A stretch of 64,000 nt of DNA from Seohaeicola sp024304985 (GCF_028802875.1 NZ_JARAMP010000013.1:1-64000); one strand, 5' to 3'. Shown: positions 24,883-34,228, counted from the first letter of the stretch. Made by a program: numbers and translations. Notes: generated from the letters alone by a model not told the origin.

Positions 24883-26172
24883 TCAGACCAGTCTTTGCCC
24901 TGACACCCATGTCGTCCGGATGGCGCGATCATCGCCCATCATGATGGTGGGGAAAACGGCCTCCCAGATATCCTGTGCCCGCGCGCTGCGCTGCGCGATT
25001 GCTGGGGTCGAGGACAGATCGAGGGCGATGATGTCCGCCTCCATCCCCGGCGCGAGGTTGCCGATCCTGTCGTCCAGCCGCAGCGCGCGGGCAGATCCGA
25101 TCGTGGCCAGCCACAACAGTTGGCTGGCGTGTAGGGGGGTACCGCGAAGCTGTCCCACCTCATAGGCGGCGGCCATGGTGCGCAGCATCGAGAAACTGCT
25201 GCCCCCGCCTGTATCCGTGGCCAGCCCCACGCGGTGGCCTGCCGCGACAAGTCCTGCCATGTCGAACAGGCCCGATCCGATGAAGGTGTTCGAGGTCGGG
25301 CAATGCACCAGAGCCGCGCCCACCTCGCGCAGGCGGTCCTTTTCACGCGGTTCCAGATGGATGGCGTGACCATAGAGGCCGTTTGCCCCCAGCAGGCCGA
25401 ACGCCTCGTAGGTGTCCAGATAGTCACGCGCCTGCGGATAGAGGCTGCGGACCCATGCGATCTCGTCCGTCTGCTCGCTTAGATGGGTTTGCATCAGGCA
25501 ATCAGGGTGTTCCGCCCAGAGTGCGCCCAGTGCATCCAGTTGTTCGGGCGTGGAGGTGGGTGAAAAGCGCGGGGTGATGGCATAGGACAGCCGGTCCACC
25601 CCGTGCCACTTGCGCAGCAACGCCCGGCTGTCGTCATAGGCCGATTGCGCCGTATCGCGCAGACCCTCAGGGGCATTGCGGTCCATGCAGGTCTTGCCCG
25701 CCACCACCCGTTGCCCGCGCGCCTGAGCGGCGGCGAAGAACGCGTCCACGCTTTCGGGATGGATCGTCGCGTAGCTGCACACGGTTGTCGTGCCATGGGC
25801 CAGCGTCAGATCCAGATAGCGACCTGCCACATCGGCGGCATAGGCGGGATCGCCAAAGCGCATCTCCTCGGGGAAGGTGTAGCTGTTCAGCCAGTCGATC
25901 AGCCGCTTTCCCCAGCTGGCGATGATGCCGGTCTGCGGGTAGTGCACATGGGCATCCACGAAACCGGCCATCAGCAGCGCATCGCCATGATCCACAACCC
26001 GCGCCTCCGGATGCGCCGCGCGCAGATCGGCCCCGTGACCGACCGCCTTGATGTGCCCCCCCTCGATCAGCACGCCGCCCGCGCTGTCATGGCGGGCCGC
26101 GTCCGGCCCCGCAGCAAAGGGATCGGCGGCAAAATGGAGGGTCTGGCCCAGAAGAAGCGTCGGTAATGTCAT
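24883..26172 (-). CDS. guaD: Guanine deaminase
   Basis: 429-residue zinc amidohydrolase converting guanine to xanthine. Motifs: DAHVHYPQTGIIASWGKRLIDWL (first metal His pair and substrate loop), CLMQTHLSEQTDEIAWVRSLYP, GHAIHLEPREKDRL, HCPTSNTFIGSGLFDM and LATDTGGGSSFSML (metal Asp). This is the typical GuaD signature set and length. The start MTLPTLLLGQTLHFAADP follows GGACACTCC on its strand. Monocistronic, tail to tail with the CAP-domain gene. Confidence 0.94.
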   Translation of the reverse strand: MTLPTLLLGQTLHFAADPFAAGPDAARHDSAGGVLIEGGHIKAVGHGADLRAAHPEARVVDHGDALLMAGFVDAHVHYPQTGIIASWGKRLIDWLNSYTFPEEMRFGDPAYAADVAGRYLDLTLAHGTTTVCSYATIHPESVDAFFAAAQARGQRVVAGKTCMDRNAPEGLRDTAQSAYDDSRALLRKWHGVDRLSYAITPRFSPTSTPEQLDALGALWAEHPDCLMQTHLSEQTDEIAWVRSLYPQARDYLDTYEAFGLLGANGLYGHAIHLEPREKDRLREVGAALVHCPTSNTFIGSGLFDMAGLVAAGHRVGLATDTGGGSSFSMLRTMAAAYEVGQLRGTPLHASQLLWLATIGSARALRLDDRIGNLAPGMEADIIALDLSSTPAIAQRSARAQDIWEAVFPTIMMGDDRAIRTTWVSGQRLV

Positions 26173-26310
26173 GGAGTGTCCTTTCTGGCGCAGTCTATGG
26201 CGCGCGATCCCAGAGGTAAATCGCTGCCGGCAGGGTCGTCCGGTCCGGCGGGCATTGTTTCTGCCGCCCCCTTTCCGTTAAGAACACCCGAACGCGGACA
26301 GGAGGGTGAC

Positions 26311-27708
26311 ATGGCGGATGATGAAGATCTGATCGACCGGCCTGCAGACAGTCAGTCCGAGGGGCGCTATGGTCTGGATCGGCGCACCGTCACCGCGATC
26401 CTTGACGCGGTCGAGGCGGGCGATGCCGCCTTGTTGACCGCGCTGATGGAGCCGCTGCATGCGGCTGACATCGCCGACCTTCTGGAACAGATCAACAGCA
26501 GTGACCGGCGCGCGCTGATCCAGCTTTACGGGCTGGAATTCGACGGGGATATCCTGTCGGAACTGGATGAGAGCATCCGCGAGGATGTGATCTCGATCCT
26601 GAATCCGCAGGTTCTGGCGGATGCGGTGCGCGAGCTGGACAGCGACGACGTGGTCGATCTGCTGGAAGATCTGGACGCGCCGCAGCAGGGCGCCATTCTG
26701 GACGCGCTGGAAGATGCCGACCGCGTGGCCGTGCAGCAGGCGATGACCTATCCGGAATATTCCGCAGGTCGTCTGATGCAGCGCGAGGTGGTGATGGCCC
26801 CCGAGCACTGGACCGTGGGCGAAGCCATTGATTACCTGCGTAACTCCGAGGACCTGCCGGATCAGTTCTATCACATGGTGCTGGTCGATCCGCGCCTGCA
26901 TCCGGTGGGCAATGTCACGCTGGGCAAGATCATGCGATCACGCCGCGACGTGGCCTTGCGGGACATCACCGAGGAGGTTTTTCACCTGATCCCGGTCACC
27001 CAGTATGACGGGGATGTGGCCTATGCCTTCAACCAGTATCACCTGATCTCTGCGCCGGTGGTGGACGATGACGGCCGGCTTGTCGGGATCATCACCATCG
27101 ACGACGCGATGGCGGTTCTGGACGAGGAACATGAGGAAGACATCCTCAGGATGGCGGGTGTGAGCGAGGATTCAAGCCTGTCGGACACCATCCTTGAGGC
27201 GGCAAAGGGCCGGGCCGTCTGGCTGTTCGTGAACCTGTTGACAGCCATTCTGGCCTCATTGGTGATCGACGCCTTTGCCGAGACGATCAACCAGATGGTG
27301 GCGCTGGCGGTGCTGATGCCCATCGTTGCGTCGATGGGCGGCAATGCAGGCACGCAGACCATGACCGTTGCCGTGCGGGCGATTGCGACGCGCGACCTGA
27401 CCGCGCAGAACGCGGCGCGGGTGATCTGGCGCGAGGTGTCGGTGGGGGCGCTGAACGGGGCGGTCTTTGGCCTGTTGATGGCGCTGGTGGCCGGGGTCTG
27501 GTTCGGGGTGCCGATGCTGGCCGTTGTGATCGGGGTGGCGATGCTGCTGACGCAGGTGGCGGCTGCGCTGGGAGGGATCGTGATCCCGATGGCGCTGGAG
27601 CGGCTGAAGATCGACCCGGCGCTGGCCTCGGGGCCGTTCGTTACCACCGTGACCGATGTGGTTGGCTTTTTCGCCTTCCTCGGGCTGGCGTCAGCCGTGT
27701 TGATGTAA
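26311..27708 (+). CDS. mgtE: Magnesium transporter MgtE
   Basis: 465 residues: N-domain (about 20-130, LHAADIADLLEQINSSDRRALIQLYGLEFDGDILSELDE), two CBS domains (about 135-260, SAGRLMQREVVMAPEHWTVGEAIDYLR and YHLISAPVVDDDGRLVGIITIDDAMAVLDEE), and five transmembrane helices in the C-terminal part including the Mg-selectivity stretch VLMPIVASMGGNAGTQTMTV. The cytosolic domains gate the dimeric channel by Mg2+ level. ATG 26311 has AGGAGGG at ideal spacing. Six bases separate it from the next gene, so the two are co-transcribed. Confidence 0.96.
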   Translation: MADDEDLIDRPADSQSEGRYGLDRRTVTAILDAVEAGDAALLTALMEPLHAADIADLLEQINSSDRRALIQLYGLEFDGDILSELDESIREDVISILNPQVLADAVRELDSDDVVDLLEDLDAPQQGAILDALEDADRVAVQQAMTYPEYSAGRLMQREVVMAPEHWTVGEAIDYLRNSEDLPDQFYHMVLVDPRLHPVGNVTLGKIMRSRRDVALRDITEEVFHLIPVTQYDGDVAYAFNQYHLISAPVVDDDGRLVGIITIDDAMAVLDEEHEEDILRMAGVSEDSSLSDTILEAAKGRAVWLFVNLLTAILASLVIDAFAETINQMVALAVLMPIVASMGGNAGTQTMTVAVRAIATRDLTAQNAARVIWREVSVGALNGAVFGLLMALVAGVWFGVPMLAVVIGVAMLLTQVAAALGGIVIPMALERLKIDPALASGPFVTTVTDVVGFFAFLGLASAVLM

Positions 27709-27714
27709 GGGGCA

Positions 27715-28284
27715 ATGATGGACCTGACCGCGATCAAGGCCGAAGCGCGCAGCGCTGCGTTTGCGCGCCGGAGGGTGGCGTTTGACGCTGTGGGCCCGGA
27801 TCACGCGGGGCTGCTGGTGGATGTGCTGGCGCCGCATGCCGGAAAGGTGCTGTCGGGCTATATGCCGATGCGGACCGAGATCAGCCCGCTGGCCGCCATG
27901 CGTGCCCATGCCGCGACCGGGCCGGTCTGCGTTCCGGTCATTCAGGGCAAGGGGCTGCCGTTGCGCTTTGCCCGCTGGACGCCCGATGGCGAGATGGCCG
28001 CGGGCACGTTCGGCGCGCAGGTGCCCGCGCGGCTGGACTGGCTGGAGCCTGCTGTTCTGATCGTGCCGCTGGTGGCTTTTGACCGGCGGGGCGGGCGGCT
28101 GGGCTATGGCGGCGGGTTCTACGACCGCACGCTGGCGGGCTTGCGGACCCGTGGTCCGGTGCTGGCGGTGGGATTTGCCTTTGCCGCGCAGGAGGCCGAG
28201 GATCTGCCGCTGGAGGCGACGGATCAGACGCTGGACCTGATCGTGACCGAACGCGAGGTCATCGCCTGCGGCGGCGGGACTTGA
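27715..28284 (+). CDS. 5-formyltetrahydrofolate cyclo-ligase
   Basis: 189 residues; ATP-dependent conversion of 5-formyl-THF to 5,10-methenyl-THF. Diagnostic motifs: ARSAAFARRR near the N-terminus, VLSGYMPMRTEISPL, and LVAFDRRGGRLGYGGGFYDRTLAGL (ATP/folate loop, about 118-142). It directly follows mgtE. The ATG at 27715 is followed immediately by another ATG (27718). A repeat core overlaps its stop codon. Confidence 0.9.
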   Translation: MMDLTAIKAEARSAAFARRRVAFDAVGPDHAGLLVDVLAPHAGKVLSGYMPMRTEISPLAAMRAHAATGPVCVPVIQGKGLPLRFARWTPDGEMAAGTFGAQVPARLDWLEPAVLIVPLVAFDRRGGRLGYGGGFYDRTLAGLRTRGPVLAVGFAFAAQEAEDLPLEATDQTLDLIVTEREVIACGGGT

Positions 28285-28304
28285 GTATTTGGGGAACGAT
28301 GAAG
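28283..28304 (+). repeat. 22-nt intergenic repeat, copy 5
   Basis: GAGTATTT-GGGG-AACGATGAAG, identical to the copy at 20330. Its first bases overlap the stop codon of the cyclo-ligase gene (TTGAGTATTT). Confidence 0.8.
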
Positions 28305-28380
28305 CGGGAGCGCGATTTATTGGCGCTTGGGACAAGCTTCGCTCTTGCCGTAGCGCCGCAATCGCCCTAGGCCATCGGTC

Positions 28381-29193
28381 ATGAAAATTCTGTTCCTTGG
28401 CGATGTCATGGGCCGGGCCGGACGGCAGGCCGTATCCGAGAACCTTCCCCGTCTGCGGGCGGAGTGGAAGCTGGATTTCGTGGTGGTCAATGGCGAGAAC
28501 GCATCCAGCGGGGCGGGCCTGACGGCGGATCACGCGCGTGTGCTGCTGGCGGCGGGGGCCGATTGCCTGACGCTGGGGGATCATGCCTTTGACCAGAAGG
28601 ACATGCTGCAATTCATCGAGAGTGAGCCGCGCATCCTGCGGCCCCTGAACTTTGCCAAGGTCGCGCCTGGGCGCGGGCACCGGGTGTTTTCGGACGCGCG
28701 GGGGCGCAAGGTTCTGGTGTGCCAGGTTCTGGGCAATGTCTTCATGAAGCGCGCCTATGATGACCCGTTCTCCGCTGTGGATCAGGTTCTGGCGGCCCAT
28801 CCTCTGGGCGGGTCGGTGCAGGCCAGTATCGTGGATATCCATTGCGAGGCGACAAGCGAGAAAATGGGCATGGGCCATTTCTGCGCGGGCCGCGCCAGTC
28901 TTGTCGTGGGCACCCATACCCATGTGCCGACGGCCGATGCGATGATTCTGGGCGGGGCGACCGCCTATCAGTCGGATGCGGGGATGTGCGGGGATTACAA
29001 TTCCGTCATCGGGATGGAGAAGGACGAACCGATGCGCCGTTTCGTGACCGGAATGGCCAAGGGACGGTTCACCCCCGCGATGGGCGAGGCGACCCTGTCG
29101 GGCGTCTATGTCGAGACCGATGACTTGACCGGCCGTGCCACGCGCGTGGTGTCTGTCCGGCAGGGCGGGCGGCTTGAGACGGCGGGGCCCTGA
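28381..29193 (+). CDS. TIGR00282 family metallophosphoesterase (YmdB-like)
   Basis: 270 residues; cyclic-nucleotide phosphodiesterase fold of the YmdB type. Metal ligands: Asp8 in MKILFLGDVMGRAG, NGENASSGAG (Asn and Glu), GDHAFDQKD, DIHCEATSEKMGMGHF and GTHTHVPTADAMIL. Bacillus YmdB hydrolyses 2',3'-cAMP and affects biofilm and motility; in Rhodobacterales the role is untested. It is probably the start of an operon with the EamA transporter gene 17 nt downstream. Confidence 0.9.
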   Translation: MKILFLGDVMGRAGRQAVSENLPRLRAEWKLDFVVVNGENASSGAGLTADHARVLLAAGADCLTLGDHAFDQKDMLQFIESEPRILRPLNFAKVAPGRGHRVFSDARGRKVLVCQVLGNVFMKRAYDDPFSAVDQVLAAHPLGGSVQASIVDIHCEATSEKMGMGHFCAGRASLVVGTHTHVPTADAMILGGATAYQSDAGMCGDYNSVIGMEKDEPMRRFVTGMAKGRFTPAMGEATLSGVYVETDDLTGRATRVVSVRQGGRLETAGP

Positions 29194-29210
29194 GCCTTGC
29201 CCTGCGGCAC

Positions 29211-30149
29211 ATGACAGGCCCGCGTGGTGAGGCGGCGGCGCTTTTTGCGCTGTTGCTGCTGCTGGGTGCAGGGTGGGGGATCACCCAGCCGCTGACAAAG
29301 ATCGCGGTCAGCACCGGACATGGGCATTTCGGATTGATCTTCTGGCAGTTGGTGATCGGGGCGACGCTGATGGCGGTGATCGCTGCGGCCACGGGGCGGC
29401 GTCTGCCATTGGGGCGCGCTGCGCTGCGGGTTTACGGGATGATCGCGCTAATCGGAACGGTGCTTCCCAATACGGCATCCTATCAGGCGGCGGTGCATCT
29501 GCCGTCCGGCGTGCTGTCGATCCTGTTGTCGCTGATCCCGATGATCGCCTTTCCCATCGCGCTGGGTCTGGGACTGGAACGGTTCAGCCTGCGCCGTCTG
29601 GCGGGGCTGGCGCTGGGCCTGATCGGTGTTGCGCTGCTGGTGCTGCCCGAGGCCAGCCTGCCCGATGTGGCGATGGTGGCTTGGGTGCCCGTCGCGATCA
29701 TCGCTTCAGTGTGCTATGCTTTCGAGGGTAATTACGTGGCGCGCTGGGGCACGGCTGGTCTGGACGCTGTGCAGGTCTTGCTGGGGGCATCGGTCGTGGG
29801 GGCGTTGATGGCGCTGCCGTTGATGCTGGCCTCTGGTCACTGGATCAGCCCCTTCGCGCCCTTTGGCCGGGCGGAATGGGCGCTGATCGCGTCGTCAACG
29901 GTGCATGTGCTGGTCTATACGGCTTTTGTCTGGCTGATCGGACGGGCGGGATCTGTCTTTGCCGTGCAGGTCAGCTATCTGGTAACCGGCTTCGGTGTGA
30001 TCTGGGCGATGCTGCTGCTGGGCGAGCGTTATGCGCCCATGATCTGGGCAGCCATGGGCCTGATGATGGTTGGCATGGCCTTGGTGCAGCCGCGTCCCAA
30101 AGCGGTGCTTGCCCCTGTTCCGGGCTTGGGCCAAGGTGACCTTCGCTGA
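29211..30149 (+). CDS. EamA/DMT family transporter
   Basis: 312-residue membrane protein with ten predicted helices in two EamA repeats (about 10-140 and 155-295). The first begins LFALLLLLGAGWGITQPLTKIAV, and the second ends VIWAMLLLGERYAPMIWAAMGLMMVGMALVQ, with the conserved GE..... helix-capping motif. Probably an exporter of metabolites or amino acids; substrate not predictable. Spaced 18 nt from the following permease gene. Confidence 0.87.
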   Translation: MTGPRGEAAALFALLLLLGAGWGITQPLTKIAVSTGHGHFGLIFWQLVIGATLMAVIAAATGRRLPLGRAALRVYGMIALIGTVLPNTASYQAAVHLPSGVLSILLSLIPMIAFPIALGLGLERFSLRRLAGLALGLIGVALLVLPEASLPDVAMVAWVPVAIIASVCYAFEGNYVARWGTAGLDAVQVLLGASVVGALMALPLMLASGHWISPFAPFGRAEWALIASSTVHVLVYTAFVWLIGRAGSVFAVQVSYLVTGFGVIWAMLLLGERYAPMIWAAMGLMMVGMALVQPRPKAVLAPVPGLGQGDLR

Positions 30150-30167
30150 TTTTTCAACAGGATTGAC

Positions 30168-31946
30168 ATGGCGCTGTTCGAGTTCTCCCAGATGACGCAG
30201 GCCGTGCTGTGCCTTGCCGTGGTGCTGGGCATGTTCGTGTTTTTCATCAAGGAAACCTATCCGGCAGAGGTCGTCGCCATCGGTGGGGCGGTCCTCATGC
30301 TTCTTCTGGGGCTTCTGCCCTATGATCAGGCGGTCTCGGTGCTGGCCAACCCGGCCCCGTGGACCATCGCATTGATGTTCATCGTGGTGGGTGCCTTGGT
30401 GCGGACCGGGGCACTGGATGCCTTTACGGGGCTGGCAGACAGATTGGCCCGCACGCGGCCCGCATCGGCGATCATCATTCTGTTGACCATCGTGGCGCTG
30501 GCCTCGGCGGTGATGAACAATACGCCCATCGTGGTGGTGATGATTCCGGTCTTTGTGCAACTGGCGCGCACCATGGGCATTTCGGCCAGCAAGCTTTTGA
30601 TTCCGCTGAGTTATGCGGCAATCCTTGGTGGTACGCTCACGCTGATCGGCACATCGACCAACCTGCTGGTGGACGGGGTGGCCCAGACGCAGGGGATGGA
30701 ACCCTTCTCGATCTTCGAGATCACGCCTCTGGGGTTGATCCAGGTGACCTTCGGGCTGGCCTTTCTGCATTTCGTGGCCCCCCGCCTGTTGCCGGAGCGT
30801 GACAGCATGGCGACGCTGTTGTCCGACAAGAGCCGGATGAAGTTTTTCACCGAAGCCGTGATCCCGCCCGACAGCAACCTGATCGGGCGCGAGGTGACGG
30901 GGGTGCAGCTGTTCAAACGCGAGGGGGTGCGCCTGATCGACGTGATCCGGGGCGATCAGTCGCTGCGGCGCGACCTGCAAGGGGTGATGCTGGAGGTGGG
31001 GGACCGCGTGGTGCTGCGCACGCAGATGGCGGAACTGCTGAGCCTGCAACGGAACAAGAGCCTCAAGCGGGTGGATCAGGTCTCGGCGGTCGAGACATCG
31101 ACGGTCGAGGTGCTGATCACGCCGGGCTGCAAGATGGTGGGGCGCTCGCTGGGGTCGCTGCGGTTGCGGCGACGGTTCGGGGTCTATCCGCTGGCGGTGC
31201 ATCGGCGCAACCAGAACATCGGACGGCAATTGGACGAACTGGTGGTGCGCGTGGGCGATACGTTGCTGCTGGAGGGGGCGCCCGCCGATATCCAGCGGCT
31301 GGCAACCGAGATGGACATGGTCGATGTCTCGCATCCCACGGCGCGGGCCTTCCGGCGCGGACATGCGCCTATCGCCGTGGCGGCGCTGATCGGGATCGTG
31401 CTGCTGGCGGGCCTGAACGTGGCGCCGATCCTGTTGCTGTCGTTCTTTGCGCTGGGGATCGTGCTGCTGACGCGCTGCATCGATGCGGATGAGGCGTTCT
31501 CTTATGTGGATGGTCGGCTGCTTGCGCTGATCTTCGGGATGCTGGTCATTGGTGCGGGGATGCAGGCCACCGGCGCGGTGCAGATGCTGGTCGATCTGGT
31601 GGCGCCCTATCTGGCGCTGATGCCGCCGGTTTTCGTGGTCTTTGCCGTTTACCTGCTGACCACGGTCCTGACCGAGATGGTGTCGAACAATGCCGTGGCC
31701 GTTGTGGTGACGCCCATCGCCATCGGTCTGGGGCAGACGATGGGGATAGACCCGCGCCCCCTGGTGGTGGCGGTGATGGTCGCGGCCTCGGCCAGTTTCG
31801 CCACACCGATCGGGTATCAGACCAATACGCTGGTCTATGGGCCTGGCGGGTATCGGTTCACCGATTTCATGCGGGTGGGCATACCGATGAACATCATGAT
31901 GGCGATCATCGCGTCGATCACGATCCCGTTCATCTGGCCGTTGTGA
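30168..31946 (+). CDS. SLC13 family permease with two TrkA-C domains
   Basis: 592 residues. Two membrane halves (about 10-195 and 400-592) contain the SLC13/DASS motifs MNNTPIVVVMIPVF and SNNAVAVVVTPIAIGLG, and between them lie two RCK/TrkA-C domains (about 215-290 and 300-385, IGREVTGVQLFKREGVRLIDVIRG; VGRSLGSLRLRRRFGVYPLAVHRR). This architecture matches sulfate/anion or dicarboxylate transporters of Rhodobacter (CysZ-like/SAC1 group), with the cytosolic domains probably sensing a ligand. It is the last gene of the YmdB-EamA-permease run. Substrate unknown. Confidence 0.87.
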   Translation: MALFEFSQMTQAVLCLAVVLGMFVFFIKETYPAEVVAIGGAVLMLLLGLLPYDQAVSVLANPAPWTIALMFIVVGALVRTGALDAFTGLADRLARTRPASAIIILLTIVALASAVMNNTPIVVVMIPVFVQLARTMGISASKLLIPLSYAAILGGTLTLIGTSTNLLVDGVAQTQGMEPFSIFEITPLGLIQVTFGLAFLHFVAPRLLPERDSMATLLSDKSRMKFFTEAVIPPDSNLIGREVTGVQLFKREGVRLIDVIRGDQSLRRDLQGVMLEVGDRVVLRTQMAELLSLQRNKSLKRVDQVSAVETSTVEVLITPGCKMVGRSLGSLRLRRRFGVYPLAVHRRNQNIGRQLDELVVRVGDTLLLEGAPADIQRLATEMDMVDVSHPTARAFRRGHAPIAVAALIGIVLLAGLNVAPILLLSFFALGIVLLTRCIDADEAFSYVDGRLLALIFGMLVIGAGMQATGAVQMLVDLVAPYLALMPPVFVVFAVYLLTTVLTEMVSNNAVAVVVTPIAIGLGQTMGIDPRPLVVAVMVAASASFATPIGYQTNTLVYGPGGYRFTDFMRVGIPMNIMMAIIASITIPFIWPL

Positions 31947-32051
31947 AAGCCGGTCGTTGATGCTGCAAGCGGCCTTGCGAGGGGCCGGGCTGGTGACATA
32001 TAGAGGCGCAGATCGCCAGACAGGCTTATACAGACACAGACGGAGGCACGC

Positions 32052-32792
32052 ATGGCCGGCCACTCAAAATGGGCAAACATCCAGCATCGCAAGAACCGTC
32101 AGGATTCGGTGCGCGCAAAGCTTTTCTCGAAGCTGTCCAAGGAAATCACCGTGGCGGCCAAGATGGGCGACCCGGACCCGGAAAAGAACCCCCGCCTGCG
32201 GCTGGCGGTGAAGGAAGCAAAATCGCAATCCTGCCCCAAGGATGTGATCGAACGCGCCATCAAGAAGGCCATCGGCGGCGAGGGCGAGGCCTATGAGGAA
32301 ATCCGTTATGAGGGCTACGGACCCAATGGCGTGGCGATCATCGTCGAGGCGATGACCGACAACCGCAACCGGACCGCGTCCAACGTGCGCTCGACCTTCA
32401 CCAAGAATGGCGGGAACTTGGGCGAAACGGGGTCTGTGGCCTTCATGTTCGACCGCAAGGGCGAGATCACCTATCCTGCCAAGGTGGGCGATGCCGACAC
32501 CGTGCTGATGGCCGCGATCGAGGCCGGGGCCGAGGATGTGGAGAGCAGCGAGGATGGCCATGTGATCTGGTGCGCGGATGTGGACCTGAACGAGGTGGCC
32601 ACCGCGCTGGAGGATGTGCTGGGAGAAAGCGACAGCACGAAACTGGTCTGGAAGCCCACAACCTCGACCGAGATGGACCTTGAAAGCATGACCAAGCTGA
32701 TGAAGCTGGTCGATGCGCTGGAAGATGACGACGATGTGCAGCGCGTCACCACCAATTTCGAGGCCAGCGACGAGGTCATGGGTCAGCTGTAA
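32052..32792 (+). CDS. YebC/PmpR family regulator/translation factor
   Basis: 246 residues, full length, beginning MAGHSKWANIQHRKNRQDSVRAKLFSKLSKEI and containing GYGPNGVAIIVEAMTDNRNRTASNVRS, the family signature. YebC was long called a transcription regulator; recent work shows that YebC-type proteins help ribosomes at polyproline and other difficult sequences. Nearby genes with polyproline (the SPFH protein tail) could be clients. Ends with a clear terminator. Confidence 0.95.
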   Translation: MAGHSKWANIQHRKNRQDSVRAKLFSKLSKEITVAAKMGDPDPEKNPRLRLAVKEAKSQSCPKDVIERAIKKAIGGEGEAYEEIRYEGYGPNGVAIIVEAMTDNRNRTASNVRSTFTKNGGNLGETGSVAFMFDRKGEITYPAKVGDADTVLMAAIEAGAEDVESSEDGHVIWCADVDLNEVATALEDVLGESDSTKLVWKPTTSTEMDLESMTKLMKLVDALEDDDDVQRVTTNFEASDEVMGQL

Positions 32793-32815
32793 TCCGATCT
32801 GCGGCGTGATCTGAA

Positions 32816-32842
32816 AGGGCGTCCCTTTGGGGCGCCTTTTTT
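32816..32842 (+). terminator. Rho-independent terminator of yebC
   Basis: AGGGCGTCCC pairs with GGGGCGCCTT (two G-U pairs) around TTT and runs into six Ts. Begins 24 nt after the stop. Confidence 0.85.
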
Positions 32843-32906
32843 CTGTTGGTGGGGTCGGTGAAATTGGGTCAGGTCGTAAACGATCTGGCCTGTGGCGTGA
32901 TGCGAA

Positions 32907-32979
32907 GGTGTAGGGTGCGTGCCCGCACGCACCGTTTGTTGATGCGGGGCGTGGTGCGTGCAAGCACACACCCTACACC
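32907..32979. repeat. Large imperfect inverted repeat (27-bp arms)
   Basis: Arms at 32907-32933 and 32953-32979 match 24 of 27 positions when folded, with a 19-nt spacer. Each arm is itself nearly palindromic around GTGC..GCAC (GGTGCGTGC/GCACGCACC), so nested hairpins are possible. It lies between the yebC terminator and the FAD oxidoreductase gene. Such GGTGCGTGC-type units look like a dispersed palindromic element; no terminal repeats or transposase frame is present. Confidence 0.7.
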
Positions 32980-33073
32980 TACTATCGCAAAGCCGCTCTG
33001 TTGGAGTGACCTCTCCATCCCGCAAAGCTGGCATTATGATGGTCGGGCTACAGAAGAGTGCTGGGGCGTGACA

Positions 33074-34228
33074 ATGCGGGACTGGCCTGCCAAGACTGCT
33101 GCAACGCGGGAGGAAGGGCGGGCGCAGGTGCAGGCGGATTACGCGATCATCGGGGGTGGGATTGTCGGGCTGTCTGTGGCTTGGGGGCTGCTGCGGATTG
33201 GCCGGACTGTGATCGTGCTGGATGGGGACGATGGCAGTTTTCGCGCCAGCCGGGGGAATTTCGGGCTGATCTGGGTGCAGTCCAAGGGATTGAAGCAACC
33301 TGCCTATGCGCGCTGGACCCAAGGGTCAGCGGCGCTGTGGCAGGGGTTTGCGGCGGAACTGTCGGACGGGACGGGGGCCGATCTGTCGCTGCGGCAGGAT
33401 GGCGGATACGACTTTTATCTGGACGAGGCGGCGCTGGAGGCGCGGGTGGCGCAATATGCGGCGCTGCGCGAGGCTTTGGGCGGGGAGTATCCGTTCGAGG
33501 TCTTGGGGAACAACGCCCTGCGGCGGGAGGAGCCAGAGGTTGGCCCGCGCGTGGCCGGCGCGATCCTGCATCATCAGGATGGGCATGTGAACCCGCTGCG
33601 CCTGCTGCGGTCGCTGGCCATGGATGTGCGGCGGCGGGGCGGGCAGGTTCTGACGGGTCAGTCTGTCGCGGATGTGGACGGCGTGGCGGAGGGGCTGCGG
33701 GTCAGATGTGCGTCTGGATTGGTGGTCACGGCGGGGCGTGTGGTGATGTGTGCGGGTCTGGGTGCGATGGACCTCGGTCCCCGGCTGGGTTTTCTGGCCC
33801 CTGTCCGGCCCCAGCGGGGGCAGGTGCTGGTGACGGAAAAGCTGCCGCCGCTGATGCACCGCCCCTCGGCCACGATCAGGCAGGTCGATGAGGGCGGTGT
33901 TCAGATCGGGGCAAGTGCCGAGGAGGTGGGGTTGGATGACCGCGTGACGATCCCCACCGTGGCGAAGATCGCCGCCGAGGCCGTGGCGGTTATGCCGCGA
34001 CTGGCGCAGGCGCAGATGGTGCGCAGTTGGGGGGCGCTCAGGATCATGTCGCCGGATGGCTTGCCCATCTATCAGCACAGCCCGACCCTGCCGGGGGTCA
34101 GCCTTGTGACCTGCCATTCCGGCATCACGCTGGCCGCCGCCCATGCCCTGTTGTTGCCGCGCTGGTTGGAGGGGGCGGATGATGCGCCGGATCTTGGGAT
34201 GTTCGGGGAGGCCCGTTTTGTTTCGTGA
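33074..34228 (+). CDS. FAD-dependent oxidoreductase, DadA-like (beta subunit of a three-part dehydrogenase)
   Basis: 384 residues of the DAO/glycine-oxidase fold with the dinucleotide motif DYAIIGGGIVGLSVAWGLLRIG (about 22-43) and the FAD-covering stretch SRGNFGLIWVQSKG. C-terminal SWGALRIMSPDGLPIYQHSP and TCHSGITLAAAHALLLP are typical. It is followed by a small 2Fe-2S protein and a second flavoprotein, the layout of HcnABC, octopine/nopaline oxidases and D-hydroxyproline dehydrogenase; here it is the DadA-like subunit likely holding the amine-oxidising FAD. ATG 33074 is preferred because the upstream in-frame codons run through the inverted repeat. Substrate unknown. Confidence 0.82.
   Translation: MRDWPAKTAATREEGRAQVQADYAIIGGGIVGLSVAWGLLRIGRTVIVLDGDDGSFRASRGNFGLIWVQSKGLKQPAYARWTQGSAALWQGFAAELSDGTGADLSLRQDGGYDFYLDEAALEARVAQYAALREALGGEYPFEVLGNNALRREEPEVGPRVAGAILHHQDGHVNPLRLLRSLAMDVRRRGGQVLTGQSVADVDGVAEGLRVRCASGLVVTAGRVVMCAGLGAMDLGPRLGFLAPVRPQRGQVLVTEKLPPLMHRPSATIRQVDEGGVQIGASAEEVGLDDRVTIPTVAKIAAEAVAVMPRLAQAQMVRSWGALRIMSPDGLPIYQHSPTLPGVSLVTCHSGITLAAAHALLLPRWLEGADDAPDLGMFGEARFVS

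Noticed and set aside
26245..26310. Longer start for mgtE at 26176
   Set aside because: It would overlap the divergent guaD promoter region and lacks a ribosome site; ATG 26311 has an ideal one.
29895..32063. 722-codon open frame on the minus strand
   Set aside because: It is antisense to the SLC13 permease and EamA genes; His/Gln/Arg-rich translation is typical of shadow frames in high-GC DNA and no domain is visible.
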